Made by a program: the position numbers and the translations under genes. The notes beneath the pieces are model-generated. The model saw nothing but the letters and a program-made list of their open reading frames with translations. It was not told the DNA's origin and did no database searches. Below, piece by piece: positions 4,711-6,672 of a stretch of DNA of 6,672 nt. Each line of letters starts with the position of its first letter. The first letter of the stretch is position 1. Source of the DNA: an uncultured Verrucomicrobia subdivision 3 bacterium (GTDB taxonomy: Bacteria; Verrucomicrobiota; Verrucomicrobiae; Limisphaerales; UBA11358); NCBI GenBank assembly GCA_903921455.1, contig CAIXPZ010000150.1, positions 1-6,672 of the forward strand. The letters are read 5' to 3'.

Positions 4711-5508
4711 CCAGGCGACTGGGGAAAAGTCGGGTCAGGCTGGTTGACCCGGCTCCTCGGAACCGGAGCGCAAGTTCCGGTGAGGCAGAATTCACCAGTT
4801 CCTCTGGCGATGTTCGCACATCGTCAAATGCGAATGAGGGACTTGGCAGCCGGCCGCGATGAGAAGCCGCGGCGGGTTGAGTCAAGTAGTTCAGGCTGGT
4901 TTCGGGCCTGGATGAATCGCAGTCACCCAGAGGGTGAATAGTTGCTACTGTGCATCAGCACGGTGCGGATGGCTCTGGCGGGGTTGAATCAAATCAAGAC
5001 CGCCCAAAGAAAAACGCCGAAAGGCGGACAAAAGGAGCGCCCGCATCGGGAAGAACATGGGACACGGCAGGTTCCGTGAAAAACTTCCAAGCGCCGGCGA
5101 TGTTAAAAACGACACCGCTGGACTGTGAGATAAAAGGCAACTTGAGAGTGAAGAGGCGAGACCCGTGGCTAGGGGCGAACGCACCGTCAAAAGCGGTGGC
5201 TGACCCGGAGCCAGTGGTTAAGACGCGAATGAGATTCGCAGGCGTGTCTTGACCTGGTTTGCCGGCCGGTGGCGCAACCACCAGCCGAAGCGAGCTGAAA
5301 AGCCTCACTCAAAATCCGTGCGCTGTAAAGTGCCGGACGGCCCTGCTACGAGGCCGAGGAACTCCGCTTGCCGTGGAGAATAGCGTCGGGAAACCGGCAG
5401 CCCCGCAAGGGCGCGCCTAATGCCGGTTCGGGAAAGAGCGCATGGCGAACGCCCATCCCCCATTTGTCCCGGTTCGACCGCAAGGTTGGACCGGGACTTA
5501 TTGTTTTT
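4711..5508 (+). ncRNA. Candidate large structured non-coding RNA (about 0.8 kb)
   Basis: No protein-like frame covers this stretch, yet it folds locally into hairpin after hairpin. Stems seen: GGGTCA/TGACCC (4732-4750); CCGGAGC-GCAA-GTTCCGG (4763-4780) inside CCTC/GAGG; an 8-bp stem at 4805-4826 inside arms near 4795-4804 and 4836-4846; GCCGCG/CGCGGC (4853-4873); a 7-bp stem at 4890-4912; TCACCC-AGA-GGGTGA (4923-4937); ACTGTGC-ATCA-GCACGGT (4947-4964); CGCC-GAAA-GGCG (5015-5026); GGTTAAGAC/GTCTTGACC (5216-5254) around GCGAAT/ATTCGC; TGGTT/AACCA (5255-5280); a GAAA-capped stem (5292-5306); a GTAA-capped stem (5315-5337); CTCCGC/GTGGAG (5362-5378); AACCGGCA/TGCCGGTT (5392-5428); and the final hairpin (5466-5497). 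GNRA loops and G-U pairs make sense only on the plus strand. I do not recognise the family. GOLLD-, ROOL-, OLE- or HEARO-type RNA or an ORF-less group II intron are options, none supported specifically. Boundaries are approximate. Confidence 0.55.
5466..5508 (+). terminator. Strong hairpin with T-run, probable intrinsic terminator
   Basis: GTCCCGGTTCGACC (5466-5479) pairs over all 14 positions with 5484-5497 around a GCAA tetraloop. Two of the pairs are G-U on the plus strand. TTATTGTTTTT follows at 5498-5508. It would end the candidate RNA and insulate cysK from it. Confidence 0.65.
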
Positions 5509-5648
5509 CGACCGACCGGTGGACCGATTTTCATACCGATTTTAGGCCGGTTCACTGGCTGGTCCGTCTCGGGGGGCCAGTATTAAAATGGCTTGCCATC
5601 CTTTGCCTAATCAGGACACTTTCTGCTGTCAATTAACCAACTAACTTT
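5509..5648 (+). other. cysK leader region
   Basis: This 140-base gap between the probable terminator and cysK holds two CCGATTTT words (5524 and 5536), a possible GGACC/GGTCC pairing (5521-5525 with 5561-5565), and the AT-rich TATTAAAAT at 5581-5589. No confident -35/-10 pair, no riboswitch and no Shine-Dalgarno before the ATG were seen. The cysK promoter is presumably here. Confidence 0.4.
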
Positions 5649-6632
5649 ATGGGCCGCATCTATAACAACATCGTCGAAACCGTGGGCCGCACGCCCTTGG
5701 TCAAACTCAACAAAGTCACTGCGGGCGTGGATGCCACCATCCTCCTCAAGTGCGAATTTTTTAATCCGCTCTCCAGCGTCAAAGATCGTATCGGCGCGGC
5801 GATGATTGAAGACGCGGAAAAAAGCGGCGTGCTCAAAAAAGACACGGTTATCATTGAACCCACCTCCGGTAACACGGGCATCGCACTTGCGTTCGTCGCG
5901 GCGGCCAAGGGTTATAAATTGATTCTCACCATGCCGGAAACGATGTCGCTCGAACGCCGCACGTTGCTGGCGATGCTCGGCGCGAAACTTGTGCTGACGC
6001 CCGGTGCGGAAGGTATGAAAGGCGCCATCGCCCGCGCGGAAGCGCTCGCGAAGGAAACCCCGAATTCCTGGATTCCGCAGCAGTTCAACAATCCCGCGAA
6101 TCCGGCCATTCATTCCAAAACCACCGCTGTGGAGATCTGGGAAGACACGGATGGTAAAGTGGATATTTTTGTTTCGGCAGTCGGCACGGGCGGCACCATC
6201 ACGGGCGTCACGGAATTCATCAAGCCCAAGAAGGCTTCCTTTCAAGCCATCGCCGTGGAACCGAAAGATTCACCGGTCATTTCGCAGACGCTCGCGGGTC
6301 AGCCCGTGAAGCCCGGTCCGCATAAGATTCAAGGCACGGGTGCTGGATTCGTTCCCGGTAACTTGCATCTCAAAGATAGCGCCGGCAATCCGCAGATCGT
6401 GGAATGCGTGCAAGTCTCCAACGACGACGCCTTCGCCATGGCGCGTCGTCTCGCGAAGGAAGAAGGTATCCTCGTGGGTATCTCCACGGGAGCGAACGTC
6501 ATTGCGGCGATTGAAGTGGCAAAACGTCCCGAGAACAAAGGCAAAATCATCGTGACGGTCGCGTGCTCCACCGGCGAACGTTATTTGAGCACCGCGCTCG
6601 CAGCGGAAGCTCGCGCTGAAGTCGGCGGCTGA
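5649..6632 (+). CDS. cysK: Cysteine synthase (O-acetylserine sulfhydrylase)
   Basis: The 327-residue product is a PLP enzyme of fold type II that makes cysteine from O-acetylserine and sulfide in the cytoplasm, the last step of cysteine synthesis. The N-terminus ([17 protein letters not shown]) is typical. The PLP-binding lysine is K45 in [11 protein letters not shown]. The substrate loop is [10 protein letters not shown] (72-81). The PLP-phosphate loop is GTGGT (179-183). [11 protein letters not shown] (226-236) and STGERYLST (307-315), with S307 facing the PLP ring nitrogen, complete the site. Length agrees with CysK (about 310-325). The related CysM and cystathionine beta-synthase are less likely: there is no C-terminal CBS domain, and the GTGAGFVP stretch fits CysK. 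The ATG at 5649 places the TVGRTPLV motif at the usual distance. No Shine-Dalgarno is present. No other sulfur genes are in the window, so it is probably transcribed alone. Confidence 0.95.
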   Translation: MGRIYNNIVETVGRTPLVKLNKVTAGVDATILLKCEFFNPLSSVKDRIGAAMIEDAEKSGVLKKDTVIIEPTSGNTGIALAFVAAAKGYKLILTMPETMSLERRTLLAMLGAKLVLTPGAEGMKGAIARAEALAKETPNSWIPQQFNNPANPAIHSKTTAVEIWEDTDGKVDIFVSAVGTGGTITGVTEFIKPKKASFQAIAVEPKDSPVISQTLAGQPVKPGPHKIQGTGAGFVPGNLHLKDSAGNPQIVECVQVSNDDAFAMARRLAKEEGILVGISTGANVIAAIEVAKRPENKGKIIVTVACSTGERYLSTALAAEARAEVGG

Positions 6633-6639
6633 GAACACG

Positions 6640-6670
6640 ATTTGCATTTAACTGCAAATAATTGGTTTTC
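6640..6670 (+). terminator. Possible terminator after cysK
   Basis: ATTTGCA (6640-6646), loop TTTAAC, TGCAAAT (6653-6659) forms a perfect 7-bp stem eight bases after the cysK stop, followed by AATTGGTTTT. The stem is AT-rich and the T-run is short, so it may be a weak terminator. The window ends before more can be seen. Confidence 0.35.
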
Positions 6671-6672
6671 GC

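Noticed and set aside
4714..5030. RNase P RNA
   Set aside because: GGGGAAAAGTCGGGTC (4721-4736) faintly resembles the GAGGAAAGTCCGGGC core, but the matching 3' P4 strand, the ACAGAA segment and the GGTAAGAGC segment are not found in the right order.
4950..5252. 100-residue open frame within the RNA candidate
   Set aside because: It has no recognisable domain or protein-like pattern, and its sequence is explained by the hairpins. I also looked for an IscB or group II intron protein start and saw none.
4960..5510. Group II intron starting at GTGCGGAT (4963)
   Set aside because: A GTGCG start and several GNRA hairpins are suggestive, but no 34-base domain V with the AGC triad and two-base bulge is seen upstream of 5510. 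It is left only as one option for the RNA candidate.
5509..5648. Sulfur-related riboswitch in the cysK leader
   Set aside because: No SAM- or other riboswitch core could be recognised in the 140 bases before the gene.
5607..6245. 212-residue minus-strand open frame
   Set aside because: It is a shadow of cysK with no recognisable domain. The plus-strand frame has the complete PLP-enzyme motif set.

Overview
The window looks like chromosomal DNA from a member of the Verrucomicrobiota, as an inference from sequence style only. It has GC-rich housekeeping genes with no recognisable Shine-Dalgarno sequences. The spacers are long and repeat-laden, built from short recurring words (CTGAAAACTGAAAAC, AATCCGTGG, ATCTGTG). 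Double palindromes framed by GGAGTGCG and CGCTTTCC are also dispersed through it. No taxonomic marker was tested.

Layout: (1) Bases 1-216 hold the broken 5' end of a probable tyrosine-recombinase (integrase) gene on the minus strand. (2) Bases 217-1587 have no convincing gene. They hold a pair of 50-bp direct repeats about 500 bp apart, a 90-bp inverted-repeat unit with three GTATCAAA words, tandem hairpins, and a cassette in which two 82-bp direct repeats bracket REP-like palindromes. (3) Bases 1588-1887 encode an HU/IHF-family DNA-bending protein. (4) Bases 1888-2429 are a spacer made of shuffled short repeat modules. (5) Bases 2430-3668 encode histidyl-tRNA synthetase. (6) Bases 3683-4447 form a RAYT unit: a REP-associated tyrosine transposase gene between two nearly identical 92-bp triple-palindrome clusters. 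(7) Bases 4448-5648 are 1.2 kb without a credible protein gene. About 800 bases of this (roughly 4711-5508, plus strand) fold by eye into a chain of hairpins, many with GNRA tetraloops and G-U pairs, and end in a strong intrinsic-terminator-like hairpin. This is the best candidate in the window for an undescribed system: a large structured non-coding RNA. (8) Bases 5649-6632 encode cysteine synthase (CysK), followed by a small hairpin at the window edge.

The four intact genes are all on the plus strand but are separated by long spacers, so they are probably independent transcription units. hisS and cysK are housekeeping. The HU/IHF protein probably acts on DNA architecture. The RAYT protein is the likely agent that spread the GGAGTGCG-type palindromes, six copies of which lie in this window. 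The integrase remnant, the repeat pairs and the REP cassettes show that these spacers have been sites of repeated mobile-DNA activity.
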